From: Terriglobales bacterium
GTDB lineage: Bacteria > Acidobacteriota > Terriglobia > Bryobacterales > Bryobacteraceae
Direction: 5' to 3'
Assembly: GCA_021372245.1 (NCBI GenBank)
Contig: JAJFUV010000235.1
Span: forward strand, 29,360 to 93,359
Length of the DNA: 64,000 bases
The notes under the pieces are model-generated. The model did not search any database. It was not told the origin of the DNA and saw nothing but the letters and a program-made list of their open reading frames with translations. Each line of letters starts with the position of its first letter. Position 1 is the first letter of the stretch. The translations under genes and the position numbers were made by a program. Of this stretch, positions 17,222 through 25,656 are shown one piece after another.

Positions 17222-18502
17222 CTATGTGCCTTCCGACCAGCTCGCCAGGTAGGCTTCCTGTTCCGGAGTCAGCCGGTCGATCTTCACGCCCATCGACTCG
17301 ATCTTCATGCGCGCAATGCTCTTGTCGATGTTCTCGGGAACGGAGTACACCTTCTTCTCGAGCGAGGCGTGGTTCTTGATCATGTATTCAACGCCAAGCG
17401 CCTGATTGGCGAAGCTCATATCCATTACCGAGGCGGGGTGCCCTTCGGCCGCCGACAGGTTGATCAGGCGTCCTTCCGCAAGCACGTAAATCTTGCGGCC
17501 GTCGCGCATGGCATACTCTTCGACGAATTCGCGGACATGCCTGCGGGAACTGGCCATGCGGCCCAGCGTCTCCAGGTCGATTTCCACGTTGAAGTGGCCC
17601 GAGTTGGCGAGAATAGCGCCATTCTTCAGCTTCTCGAAATGTTCACGGGCGATCACGTTCTTGTCGCCGGTCAACGTGCAGAATACGTCGCCGATCAGGG
17701 CCGCTTCGTTCATGCTCATAACGCGGAAGCCATCCATGATGGCTTCGATCGCCTTGATGGGATCGACTTCCGTCACGATTACATTGGCGCCCAAGCCGCG
17801 CGCCCGGTTGGCGAAGCCGCGGCCGCACCAGCCGTAGCCGGCCACGACCACTGTCGACCCGGCCAGCAGCACATTGGTGGCGCGCACGATGCCGTCGATG
17901 GTGCTCTGGCCTGTGCCGTAGCGGTTATCGAACAGGTGCTTGGTGAGAGCGTCGTTGACGGCGACGATCGGGTAGCGGAGCACGCCTTCCTTGGCCATGG
18001 CCTTCAGGCGGATGACGCCGGTGGTGGTTTCCTCGGTGCCTCCCATCACGCCCTCCAGCAATTCCTTGCGGGTGGTGTGCAGGACGGTCACCAGGTCCGC
18101 ACCGTCGTCCATCGTGACCTGCGGCTTGCTGTCCAGTGCCGCGGCGATGTGGCTGTAATAGCTTTCGTTGTTCTCGCCCTTGATGGCAAAAGTGGAGATA
18201 CCGTAGTCGCGCACCAGGCTGGCCGCTACGTCGTCCTGCGTCGAGAGCGGATTGGACGCGCACAGCCGGATGTTGGCGCCGCCGTCGCGCAACGTGATCA
18301 TGAGATTTGCCGTCTCCGTGGTCACGTGCAGGCAGGCCGCCACGCGGATCCCCGCCAAAGGCTGCGTTTTGATGAACTGCTTACGAATGGTCTGCAGGAC
18401 CGGCATCGACTGGAAAGCCCACTCGATGCGCTTCTTCCCCATGTCGGCCAGGGTCATGTCCTTGACGTCGCATGGTACCGATGTTTGTGTACTCAAAGCC
18501 AT
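17222..18502 (-). CDS. ahcY: Adenosylhomocysteinase
   Basis: A 426-residue NAD-dependent hydrolase that splits S-adenosylhomocysteine into adenosine and homocysteine, relieving product inhibition of methyltransferases. Visible marks are [15 protein letters not shown] near residues 58-72, the NAD-binding stretch [21 protein letters not shown] (near 218-238), [12 protein letters not shown], and a C-terminal lobe with [19 protein letters not shown]. The gene starts 28 bases after metK on the same strand, so synthesis and recycling of SAM are probably co-expressed. It lacks the eukaryote-type insertion, consistent with the short bacterial/archaeal form. Confidence 0.97.
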   Translation of the reverse strand: MALSTQTSVPCDVKDMTLADMGKKRIEWAFQSMPVLQTIRKQFIKTQPLAGIRVAACLHVTTETANLMITLRDGGANIRLCASNPLSTQDDVAASLVRDYGISTFAIKGENNESYYSHIAAALDSKPQVTMDDGADLVTVLHTTRKELLEGVMGGTEETTTGVIRLKAMAKEGVLRYPIVAVNDALTKHLFDNRYGTGQSTIDGIVRATNVLLAGSTVVVAGYGWCGRGFANRARGLGANVIVTEVDPIKAIEAIMDGFRVMSMNEAALIGDVFCTLTGDKNVIAREHFEKLKNGAILANSGHFNVEIDLETLGRMASSRRHVREFVEEYAMRDGRKIYVLAEGRLINLSAAEGHPASVMDMSFANQALGVEYMIKNHASLEKKVYSVPENIDKSIARMKIESMGVKIDRLTPEQEAYLASWSEGT

Positions 18503-18530
18503 CTTCGCCTCTTGGTTCGCGCCTTGACGT

Positions 18531-19703
18531 CTATGCCCGCACCGCCGCGGCGGGGGCCTTCGCGCCTTCGCGCAGAGCTTCCGCCTTGTCGGTGGCTTCC
18601 CAAGTGAAAGTCGGCTCGGTCCGGCCGAAGTGGCCGAACGCCGCCGTCTTCTGATAAATGGGCCGCCGGAGCTTCAGGTGGTCGATCATGCCACGCGGGG
18701 TGAGCGGGAAGTTTCCCCTCACCAACTCGACCAGTTTGTCTTCCGTCGCCTTGCCTGTGCCGAAGGTGTTGACCAGAACCGACACCGGTTCGGCCACGCC
18801 AATGGCGTAAGCCAACTGCACTTCCGCGCGGCTCGCCAAACCGGCGGCCACGATGTTCTTGGCGATGTAGCGGGCCATGTAGCAGGCCGAACGGTCCACC
18901 TTCGTGGGATCCTTGCCCGAGAACGCGCCGCCGCCGTGCCGCCCCATGCCGCCGTAAGTGTCAACGATGATCTTGCGGCCCGTGAGCCCGGTGTCGCCGT
19001 GCGGTCCGCCCACTACGAAGCGGCCAGTCGGGTTGATGTGCACCCTGGTCGCCGAGTCCACCATGCTGGAGGGCACCACGGGATCGATGATGTGCTTCTT
19101 GACCTCGGCCCGGAGGGTTTCGGTGGATACTTTGTCGCTGTGCTGCGTGGAGACCACGATGGCGTCCAGGCGCAGGGGGCGTCCATTGACGTACTCGACG
19201 CTCACTTGGCTCTTGCCGTCCGGACGCAGGAAATCCAGCTTGCCTGCGCGGCGTACATCGCTCAACTGGCGCACCAGCTTGTGGGCCAGCATGATGGGCA
19301 GCGGCATGAGTTCGGCGGTTTCGTCGCACGCATAACCGAACATCAGGCCCTGGTCGCCCGCGCCGCCAACGTCCACGCCCATGGCGATGTCCGGCGACTG
19401 GCTCTGAATGGTATTCAGCACACCGCAAGTCTCGGCGTCGAATCCGTAAGCAGCGTCGGTGTAGCCGATGTCCCGGATCACGTTACGCGCGAGCTTCGGG
19501 ACATCCACGTAGCAAGTGGTCGTGATCTCGCCTGCCACCATGCAAATGCCGGTAGTGACAAGTACCTCGCACGCTACGCGTCCGGTGGCATCCTGTGCGA
19601 GCACCGCGTCCAGGACCGCATCGGAAATCTGGTCCGCCATCTTATCGGGATGGCCTTCAGTTACGGACTCCGACGTGAAGATCTGTCTTGCTGCGTTTGC
19701 CAA
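18531..19703 (-). CDS. metK: S-adenosylmethionine synthetase
   Basis: A 390-residue enzyme making SAM from methionine and ATP. The start is placed at TTG 19703, because AAGGAGG lies 8 bases before it and the protein then begins [20 protein letters not shown], the family N-terminus; the longer upstream frame adds 23 residues foreign to MetK. Also visible are [14 protein letters not shown], the [16 protein letters not shown] loop and [17 protein letters not shown] (phosphate binding). It lies between purE and ahcY on the minus strand with its own probable promoter. Assignment secure; the start codon is an inference from the ribosome-binding site. Confidence 0.96.
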   Translation of the reverse strand: MANAARQIFTSESVTEGHPDKMADQISDAVLDAVLAQDATGRVACEVLVTTGICMVAGEITTTCYVDVPKLARNVIRDIGYTDAAYGFDAETCGVLNTIQSQSPDIAMGVDVGGAGDQGLMFGYACDETAELMPLPIMLAHKLVRQLSDVRRAGKLDFLRPDGKSQVSVEYVNGRPLRLDAIVVSTQHSDKVSTETLRAEVKKHIIDPVVPSSMVDSATRVHINPTGRFVVGGPHGDTGLTGRKIIVDTYGGMGRHGGGAFSGKDPTKVDRSACYMARYIAKNIVAAGLASRAEVQLAYAIGVAEPVSVLVNTFGTGKATEDKLVELVRGNFPLTPRGMIDHLKLRRPIYQKTAAFGHFGRTEPTFTWEATDKAEALREGAKAPAAAVRA

Positions 19704-19797
19704 CTCAACACCCTCCTTGATTGCTTGGCTTGCCCTGCGGTTGTTGCTAGTGATCGACCACCCAGTAAGCACACTGCTAGGGAAGGACCAAATTCCC

Positions 19798-19827
19798 AGT
19801 CTATCGGACCGTGTCGGGGAGCGTCAA
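19798..19827 (-). promoter_or_regulatory. Probable metK promoter overlapping the end of purE
   Basis: On the minus strand TTGACG (19822-19827) and TAGACT (19798-19803) are 18 bases apart. The -35 box covers the purE stop codon. The roughly 90-base leader to the TTG start contains a small GGGAA/TTCCC hairpin but no SAM- or SAH-riboswitch core that I can recognise. Confidence 0.5.
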
Positions 19828-20318
19828 ATAAGATTGGTGGCCAGAATCTTGCGGGCCTGTTCCTCGCGGTACTCCCGGAGCTTCTCCCTCAGTTTTGGGC
19901 GGCTGTTGGCCAGCATAGCGACCGCAAGCAGCGCGGCGTTGATCGCGCCGGATTTCCCGATCGCCAGCGTTCCCACGGGGATTCCGGCGGGCATTTGCAC
20001 GGTGGAGAGCAGCGAATCCATTCCTTTCAGCGTCGCGCTCTCCATGGGCACTCCCAGAACGGGCAACAGCGTGTGAGCCGCTGCCACCCCTGCCAGGTGC
20101 GCCGCGCCTCCCGCGGCGGCAATCACCACCTGCATGCCTCGTGATTCCGCTTGTGAAAAATACTCCGCCGCGGCCGCTGGGGTGCGGTGCGCCGAAAGAA
20201 CCCGGCACTCGTGCGGAACGCCGAACCCTGCCAGCGTTTCCGAAGCCTGGCGCATGACCTCCCAGTCCGACTTGCTTCCCATGACTACCGCGACGAGCGG
20301 CTTGTTCTGTGGCTCCAT
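19824..20318 (-). CDS. purE: N5-carboxyaminoimidazole ribonucleotide mutase
   Basis: A 164-residue class I PurE that moves the carboxyl group of N5-CAIR to give CAIR in purine synthesis. GSKSDWEVM is near residues 13-21, the catalytic-loop SAHRTP near 44-49, then AAAGGAAHLAGVAA and the GVPM loop. The start is set at ATG 20318, where the family N-terminus begins; the open frame continues upstream with Arg/Pro-rich residues unlike PurE. No purK is adjacent. Good agreement with usual length. Confidence 0.95.
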   Translation of the reverse strand: MEPQNKPLVAVVMGSKSDWEVMRQASETLAGFGVPHECRVLSAHRTPAAAAEYFSQAESRGMQVVIAAAGGAAHLAGVAAAHTLLPVLGVPMESATLKGMDSLLSTVQMPAGIPVGTLAIGKSGAINAALLAVAMLANSRPKLREKLREYREEQARKILATNLI

Positions 20319-20401
20319 TCCATCCAGTTTAGTGCGGTGAGGATCCATTCTGCTGCATGCAATTGCCAGGAACATCCACCGAGGCTGGCCCTGCTCCTTT
20401 G

Positions 20402-20692
20402 CTATTGCGGCCGCGGCCGAGTGCGCTTTTCGTGGTGTACCAGCTCGTCGAAGATGGCCAGCACCTGCTTGCGGTAATGGTAGACGCGATGCAGCCGGAC
20501 GCGGAAGGAATCCTCGTAGTGCGGCGCGCGCATCCACTTTTCGAGCAGCTTCCGTGGAATGTCGATGTCCTTGCGCAGGGCATCGGCCGAGTGTCCGCGC
20601 AGGAACAGTCCATAGAACATGGCCGCCTCGCGCTGCGGCGCCGCGGGATCGAATTCATCGCCGCTGGCCGTATTGCCGATCACCTGCTGCAT
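20402..20692 (-). CDS. Small conserved-looking hypothetical protein
   Basis: A 96-residue protein from ATG 20692 (a TTG five codons upstream is an alternative, and GGAAG lies about 10 bases before the ATG). It is helical, charged and without signal peptide. The segment HSADALRKDIDIPRKLLEKW near residues 34-53 looks like a helix-turn-helix of the homeodomain-like kind, followed by an Arg/His-rich helix and a basic tail. A DNA-binding role is possible but only from this pattern. It lies 83 bases upstream of purE on the same strand. I do not recognise a named family. Confidence 0.6.
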   Translation of the reverse strand: MQQVIGNTASGDEFDPAAPQREAAMFYGLFLRGHSADALRKDIDIPRKLLEKWMRAPHYEDSFRVRLHRVYHYRKQVLAIFDELVHHEKRTRPRPQ

Positions 20693-20773
20693 GGAAAGTG
20701 CTTCCAAAAACAGAAGTATAAATTGGGCAATAGGGGGCTGTCTAGATCCGGAAGGACACCAACGATCCCAGGC

Positions 20774-20923
20774 TCAGTCTCCCTCGATCAGACGTGCGGT
20801 AATCCGCCTCCAGCGGCGGGCACGGGTCCAGGTGCGGTACTGGCTGACCGCGAAGCCCAGGCTCACACCGGCGGCGAGACTGGCCGAAAGGAACGTAAAC
20901 ACCTCGTTCGGGTTCACGTCCAA
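20774..20923 (-). CDS. Possible small membrane protein (49 aa)
   Basis: A short frame read from TTG 20923 (GTG 20917 also possible) encodes a hydrophilic N-terminus, one hydrophobic segment FLSASLAAGVSLGFAV, then a strongly basic tail with TWTRARRWRRITARL. Third codon positions are GC-rich like neighbouring genes. No convincing Shine-Dalgarno sequence is seen, and the frame stays open about 15 codons further upstream. It occupies most of an otherwise gene-free 371-base gap (20693-21063); I see nothing else there. It may be a real single-span peptide or chance. Confidence 0.3.
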   Translation of the reverse strand: MDVNPNEVFTFLSASLAAGVSLGFAVSQYRTWTRARRWRRITARLIEGD

Positions 20924-21063
20924 TGCAAAAGCAATCCGGTAGCCAAGAATCGGACCCGTTAAATCAATAACTTACAGTGAGACACGGGGGGATGAGTCCC
21001 AAATCGGCAAGAAACTGGCATCTTGTGTTCCATTTCGGCGTCGTGCTGAACGGAGCAGGGCTC

Positions 21064-22464
21064 TTACACGAAGAAAAAAGACGCTGTGGCGCGGCAATCC
21101 GATTGCGGCGTCAGACGTATCCAGTGCGCGGAGAAAGCGTCCGGGAAGAGGTGCTTTGCGTATCCCTCCACCGGGACCTTGATCTGCTCGTAACGGTGCC
21201 AGGTACCGTTGCCCATGAAGTCGATCTCCATGTCGAATGATGCGGCGCGGTCAGCGCTGATGTGCAGCATCTTGTGTTCGAACCCCGTGAGGAGGAAAGG
21301 ATCGGAGGGAACGCCTTTGCGGACGTCGCTCTTCCACCAGGGTCCGCCCCAGCCTTGCGGACGGCCCCACTTCCACAGATCGTCTGTCTGGCCGAACCAG
21401 AGGCCCGCCTGGGGCTGGCCGGATAGCGCATTGTTGTCGCGGTTTGCAGTGGTCTGGTTGCCGGCCAGTGCCAGCATGCCGCGGAACGAACAATAGTCCG
21501 GGATGATCCTCAGGTGCTGGCACACCGGTTTGAGCCCCCAGATGCGGCCTTCGAAGGGGACCGGCTGCAATTCGTAGAACATCCCCTGGATGTCCACCAT
21601 GTAGTGTTCGGTTTCGACCTCCCGGATACGCATCCATTCGGTCTGCCAGGCATGGCTCATGGCGTGCGTGGCCTTGGGAAGCCGGTAGCGCTGCCACTCG
21701 CCCTTGACCAGTGTCCAGAACAGCACCGAGGCTTCGTCCCAGCCCGTGGCGAACATCGCTTGGCCCATGTCCTGGCGCGCGGCCACGTCCATGTGCGGTT
21801 TGCCCGAAAGCTTCCGCCAGTTCTTCCCGTCGAACTCGAACAACCCGGCCTGGTCCTGCCCAAACTCATAGAAGCCGTTGTTAGTCACCACCACGCGACC
21901 CTGTGCCGTGTACCCGCCCTTGAAGTGCGGCCGGGCGGCTAGCTTCATTTCCTTTACCAGGTCGAACAGAACGCGAGGCTTCAGGTCGTGGACATCCATC
22001 TCCAGAAACAGCCCCTCCATGGTCTGGTAGTAGACCTTGTTGGCCGGGTCGGTGAGGTGGCGCATGGTGGAGGTCAGACGGTGATCGTCGAATGCCGGGA
22101 TGTGTTTCCAGTTGCCCTTGGCGTCGATCACGTAAGGGCCAATGAAGCACTGGTCTGATTCCCTGTGGATGAGGCGGTTGGCGTAGGTACCGTCGTGCAC
22201 ATGCACGCGCTCGCACTTCAAGGTTTCGTCGACGCGGTACAAGCCCAGGCCGCTTCCCGAGCCCTTCATGTGGCTGTTGTAAGTGACGGCCCACAGGGCG
22301 TCGGCCCATGGCATGAGGGCGCCGATGCCGGATTCGGAGCGCACGGGCGCAGTGTCGGCCTTGAAGCCGATGTTGGCATGGCCGGAGCCCGTGTAGGTCT
22401 GCGCCCGCAGGGCAGCGGGAGCCAGGGCAAGCGAGGCAAGAGCGGAGCGCCGTGAGATTGACAT
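21064..22464 (-). CDS. Exported protein of unknown function with Tat-like signal
   Basis: A 466-residue protein starting MSISRRSALASLALAPAALR, a twin-arginine-type signal. The mature part is rich in Trp, Gly and aromatic residues with short repeated strand-turn patterns (ALWAVTYNSHMKG, VVVTNNGFYEFGQDQAGLFE, LALAGNQTTANRDNNA), suggesting a beta-propeller. I recognise no catalytic motif. The next gene upstream (22477, same strand) lies 12 bases away, so the two may be cotranscribed with mltG and ruvX. Proteins of this sort are common among exported hypotheticals of Acidobacteria and Planctomycetes; no function can be given. Confidence 0.7.
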   Translation of the reverse strand: MSISRRSALASLALAPAALRAQTYTGSGHANIGFKADTAPVRSESGIGALMPWADALWAVTYNSHMKGSGSGLGLYRVDETLKCERVHVHDGTYANRLIHRESDQCFIGPYVIDAKGNWKHIPAFDDHRLTSTMRHLTDPANKVYYQTMEGLFLEMDVHDLKPRVLFDLVKEMKLAARPHFKGGYTAQGRVVVTNNGFYEFGQDQAGLFEFDGKNWRKLSGKPHMDVAARQDMGQAMFATGWDEASVLFWTLVKGEWQRYRLPKATHAMSHAWQTEWMRIREVETEHYMVDIQGMFYELQPVPFEGRIWGLKPVCQHLRIIPDYCSFRGMLALAGNQTTANRDNNALSGQPQAGLWFGQTDDLWKWGRPQGWGGPWWKSDVRKGVPSDPFLLTGFEHKMLHISADRAASFDMEIDFMGNGTWHRYEQIKVPVEGYAKHLFPDAFSAHWIRLTPQSDCRATASFFFV

Positions 22465-22476
22465 GACCTTAGTTTG

Positions 22477-22923
22477 TCACCAGTTCTTGCGGCGCAGAGC
22501 GGCCCAGGCCGGAAAAACCTCCGGATTCTCCAGCCATACGAGCATCCACTGCATCATTTCTTCCTTGGTCTTGCGCTTCGCTTCGTCCTCGCCTGCGCGT
22601 TGCGCGGCCCAGCGCGCGTGCTGGCGGGCCTCGATCACCACTTGGCGGCACTGGCGCGCAGTCGAGGCGTCTGCCGTTGCGTAAACCTCACCGAGCGCGG
22701 TAAGGGTTCGTTCCAGCTCGTCGAAGTCCGATTGCCGGACCCCTTCGATGAGCGGGGCCAGGGGTGCGCCGGATTCTCGTAACAGCTTGCGCAAATACGA
22801 GTCAGCGATGGGTGCGAGGGCGTCTTTTAGCGCCGCCCACTCGGGTGTGCCCACCACGGCCGGCTTGGCTTTTTCGAGATACTCGCGCAGGCGCTTGCGC
22901 TTCGCGGGCGTGATTGGTGGCAC
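22477..22923 (-). CDS. Helical hypothetical protein overlapping mltG
   Basis: A 148-residue protein read from GTG 22923. It is almost wholly helical and charged (TPAKRKRLREYLEKAK at the start, AKRKTKEEMMQWMLVWLENP near the end), with no signal or membrane span. The first 122 bases overlap the 3' end of mltG in another frame. A TTG at 22794, eight bases after the mltG stop, is an alternative start giving 105 residues, but the residues encoded in the overlap look more protein-like in this frame than the Arg-rich mltG tail does. Function unknown. Confidence 0.6.
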   Translation of the reverse strand: MPPITPAKRKRLREYLEKAKPAVVGTPEWAALKDALAPIADSYLRKLLRESGAPLAPLIEGVRQSDFDELERTLTALGEVYATADASTARQCRQVVIEARQHARWAAQRAGEDEAKRKTKEEMMQWMLVWLENPEVFPAWAALRRKNW

Positions 22924-23902
22924 GGCGGTATTTTGCCACGGCTTGCTGGTGCGATTCCAGCGTTTCGGAAAACTTGTGCGCGCCGCCTCCCCCGGGAACA
23001 GCGACAAAATACAGGTACTTTGTGGCGGCCGGATGCAGCGCGGCGCGAAGCGCGTCGGCGCCCGGGTTGGCGATTGGGCCGGGCGGAAGCCCCGGATTCA
23101 CATAGGTGTTGTAAGGGTTCCTGCTTTCGAGGTCTGATCGATAGATGGCGCCGCGATAGCGGCCATCGACCAGCGATGCGTAGATCACCGTCGGATCGCA
23201 TTGCAGCGGCATACCGATACGGAGGCGATTCGCGTAGACGCTGGCGACTGTGGGGCGTTCGGCTGCGACGGCGGACTCTTTTTCGACCAGGCTGGCCAGC
23301 GTCACCGTATCATGCACGCTGCCGCCGCCCCCGGCTTCCCGCCAGGCGCGGCGGAAGCGCGAGGTCATTTCGGCGCACAGTTGCCCGGCGGTCGAATGCC
23401 GCGTGACGCGATAGGTGGCCGGGAAGAGATACCCTTCCAGGCTGTGCGCTTCCGGCGCGAGGTCGCGTATACGCGAGACGCCGGAGGCCGCCTCCAGGAA
23501 ACCACTTGCGGCGCCGGTGCCTAATCGATTGAGAGCGGCGGCGATGTCGTACATATTGCTGCCTTCCGGCACCACCAATTCATAGAAGAACACATCGCCG
23601 CGCGAGAGCCGGTCAAACACTTGCCAGGCCGATGCCGGAGTCGAGAAATGGTATTCGCCGGCCTGCACCTTCGCCCGGGGCCGCAGCACGCGTACCGCCA
23701 GAAACTGCCATTCGAACTGGATGACTCCCTGTTCGGTGAGCATTTGCGCCACCTGCGGTGCCCGGGCACCCTTCGGGATGTCGACGAACGCCTCGCCCGC
23801 AAAGCCGGCGTAACGGTGTCCTAAAGACGCCAAAGCGGCCAGCACGCCCGCCAGGGCCAAGGCAACAATGACGAAACGAGCCAACCGTCTCTGCGCTCTC
23901 AT
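22802..23902 (-). CDS. mltG: Endolytic murein transglycosylase MltG
   Basis: A 366-residue protein with an N-terminal membrane helix (about residues 9-29), a LysM-like region with GARAPQVAQMLTEQGVI, and the YceG catalytic domain. The catalytic Glu lies in LASLVEKESAVAAERPTVAS, followed by NRLRIGMPLQCDPTVIYA and NPYNTYVNPGLPPGPIANPG. MltG cuts nascent peptidoglycan strands at the outer face of the inner membrane. The family normally ends shortly after the AVAKYRR helix; the last ~37 residues here are Arg-rich and overlap the downstream gene. It overlaps ruvX by 4 bases. Confidence 0.93.
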   Translation of the reverse strand: MRAQRRLARFVIVALALAGVLAALASLGHRYAGFAGEAFVDIPKGARAPQVAQMLTEQGVIQFEWQFLAVRVLRPRAKVQAGEYHFSTPASAWQVFDRLSRGDVFFYELVVPEGSNMYDIAAALNRLGTGAASGFLEAASGVSRIRDLAPEAHSLEGYLFPATYRVTRHSTAGQLCAEMTSRFRRAWREAGGGGSVHDTVTLASLVEKESAVAAERPTVASVYANRLRIGMPLQCDPTVIYASLVDGRYRGAIYRSDLESRNPYNTYVNPGLPPGPIANPGADALRAALHPAATKYLYFVAVPGGGGAHKFSETLESHQQAVAKYRRATNHAREAQAPARVSRKSQAGRGGHTRVGGAKRRPRTHR

Positions 23903-24366
23903 TCGTTCATGTCCGAAGGCGCGCCCTGGACGGACTGCGCTTCCAGGTAGCTCTGGAGCAACAACACGGCGGACAAGCGGTCAACGGCGCGAGCGCGCTT
24001 CTCGATACTGATCCCACTTGAACGCAGCACGCGGCCGGCCTCCACGGAGGTGAGGCGCTCGTCCCACAGGCGCACCGGCAGGCCTGTATGCGCTTTGAGG
24101 CGCTCGGCAAAATCTCGTACCCAAACCGACTGGCGGCCTTCGTTGCCGCTCATGTGCAGCGGGTTGCCCAGCAGGATCAGCGTTACGTCATTCTGACGGA
24201 TGATCTCACTCAACTGCGCCAGGTCCTCGCGTATGTTGGTGCGGGTGATGGTCTGGATGCCCTGCGCGGTCAATCCGAGCGGGTCGCTCAGAGCGGCGCC
24301 GATTCGCCGCGCGCCGAGATCGAGCGCGAGAATCCTTCCGCAGGCATTGGGATCGCGTGGTTCCAC
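23899..24366 (-). CDS. ruvX: Holliday junction resolvase-like nuclease RuvX (YqgF)
   Basis: A 155-residue RNase H-fold protein starting at GTG 24366. The first-strand motif ILALDLGARRIGAALSDPLG, the VTLILLGNPLHMSG segment and the late LWDERLTSVEAGRVL motif hold the acidic residues of YqgF/RuvX, implicated in 16S rRNA 5'-end maturation and possibly recombination. It overlaps mltG by 4 bases, an arrangement seen in several bacteria. A TATAAT lies 12 bases upstream of the start, so the transcript leader is probably very short. Confidence 0.93.
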   Translation of the reverse strand: MEPRDPNACGRILALDLGARRIGAALSDPLGLTAQGIQTITRTNIREDLAQLSEIIRQNDVTLILLGNPLHMSGNEGRQSVWVRDFAERLKAHTGLPVRLWDERLTSVEAGRVLRSSGISIEKRARAVDRLSAVLLLQSYLEAQSVQGAPSDMNE

Positions 24367-24378
24367 AGGTGAGATTTC

Positions 24379-24384
24379 ATTATA
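24379..24384 (-). promoter_or_regulatory. TATAAT -10 box for ruvX-mltG
   Basis: A perfect TATAAT on the minus strand ends 12 bases before the GTG start at 24366, with no good -35 at the usual distance. It predicts a leader of roughly 5-6 bases. Confidence 0.4.
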
Positions 24385-24440
24385 GGGCGCTTCATGATAG
24401 AGTAGCGTTTAGCCTGCGTCCGCTATGAGGGGGAGAATGC

Positions 24441-25634
24441 GTGGCTGTTGTCTCGCGAACCTGGAAATCCCGCGAAACTCGAAGCTTCAGTGCCCTGCTG
24501 ATTGCGCTTAGCGGCTTCATTGCCGTGCTGTACTTTGGGCAATTGTTCTTCATTACCCTGCTCGTCAGCACGGTCATTGCGCTCATTCTGGAGCCGTTTG
24601 TCGACGTACTGGTGCGCGCTCATCTGCCCCGCACCCTGGCCAGCTTTCTGGTTTGCAGCGTCGCGCTCCTGCTGCTCTATCTTGCGGGCCTGGGATTCTA
24701 TACGCAGGCCAGCGGGCTGATCGAAGACCTGCCGAATTACAGCCAGAAGATCCATGAGATCTCCGATGCCGTGGTCGGCAAGGTGGAGAGCATGGAGCGC
24801 GCCACCTACGAGGTGCTGGCCCCGAAGCGGCTGCAGGAAAAACAGAAGGCCCAGGAACAGGCGCGCGCGGCGGAAGAGAAGAAGCAGGCCGACAGGCGCA
24901 AGCGCCGCGCGGCCGAGCCGCTCAATCTGCCGGAACCGCCGTCGATTATCGAGCCGGCACCGGTGCCCGAAGTGCGCATCCGGCCCGAGCGGAGTCCCAT
25001 TGTGGACTATGTGTACAGCAACGCGCGCGCTTTCTATCAGGCGGGGTTGATGGCCAGTTTCGTGCCGTTCCTGGTGTATTTCATGCTGAGCTGGCGCGAC
25101 CACATCTACCGCGGTTTCCTGCGGCTGTTCCACGAGCACGAGCGCTTGGCCGCCGGACGCAGCATGCAGGGGATCGCCGCCATGGTGCGCGCGTTCGTTG
25201 CGGGAAACTTCATGCTGGGAGTGCTGCTGGCGTTGATCAGTTCGCTGCTGTTCTGGATTCTCCGGCTGCCGTACTTTCTGTTGGTGGGTCCGCTCAGCGG
25301 CTTCCTGAGCCTGATCCCCTATATCGGACTGCCGCTGGCTCTGGTTCCGCCGGTCTTCGCGGCCCTGACCGTGTACAGCACACTGACGCCGTACCTGATC
25401 CTGGCCACCGTCGTATCCTTTCTGCACCTGCTGGCCTTGAATCTGCTCTATCCCAAGGTGGTCGGCTCGCGTGTGCACCTGAACCCTCTGGTGGTCACCG
25501 TGGCGCTGATGGGATGGGCCACGCTGTGGGGCGCGGCCGGACTGATGCTGGCCATTCCCATCACGGCTGCCATAAAAGCTGTTTGCGACAATGTCGAAAG
25601 TCTCCAGGCTTATGGCAAACTGTTGGGTGACTGA
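24441..25634 (+). CDS. AI-2E family (PerM/YdiK-type) membrane transporter
   Basis: A 397-residue permease read from GTG 24441, with GGGGGAGAA just upstream. Hydrophobic helices lie at about residues 17-55 and 65-90 and in four or more segments after 195. The C-terminal part with PLSGFLSLIPYIGLPLALVPP is typical of the AI-2E transporter family (autoinducer-2 export, Na/H antiport or unknown solutes). Between helices, residues about 130-185 form a highly charged Lys/Glu/Arg/Gln stretch (QEKQKAQEQARAAEEKKQAD) that ends in a Pro-rich segment. It is divergent from ruvX. Family call strong; transported substance unknown. Confidence 0.88.
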   Translation: MAVVSRTWKSRETRSFSALLIALSGFIAVLYFGQLFFITLLVSTVIALILEPFVDVLVRAHLPRTLASFLVCSVALLLLYLAGLGFYTQASGLIEDLPNYSQKIHEISDAVVGKVESMERATYEVLAPKRLQEKQKAQEQARAAEEKKQADRRKRRAAEPLNLPEPPSIIEPAPVPEVRIRPERSPIVDYVYSNARAFYQAGLMASFVPFLVYFMLSWRDHIYRGFLRLFHEHERLAAGRSMQGIAAMVRAFVAGNFMLGVLLALISSLLFWILRLPYFLLVGPLSGFLSLIPYIGLPLALVPPVFAALTVYSTLTPYLILATVVSFLHLLALNLLYPKVVGSRVHLNPLVVTVALMGWATLWGAAGLMLAIPITAAIKAVCDNVESLQAYGKLLGD

Positions 25635-25656
25635 TTCCTTCAGTGGTTGACTTTAC

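Noticed and set aside
17177..18607. Open frame of 476 residues antisense to ahcY
   Set aside because: Shadow composition; no family resemblance; ahcY is complete on the other strand.
19704..19800. SAM or SAH riboswitch before metK
   Set aside because: No conserved aptamer core was found by eye; only one small hairpin is visible.
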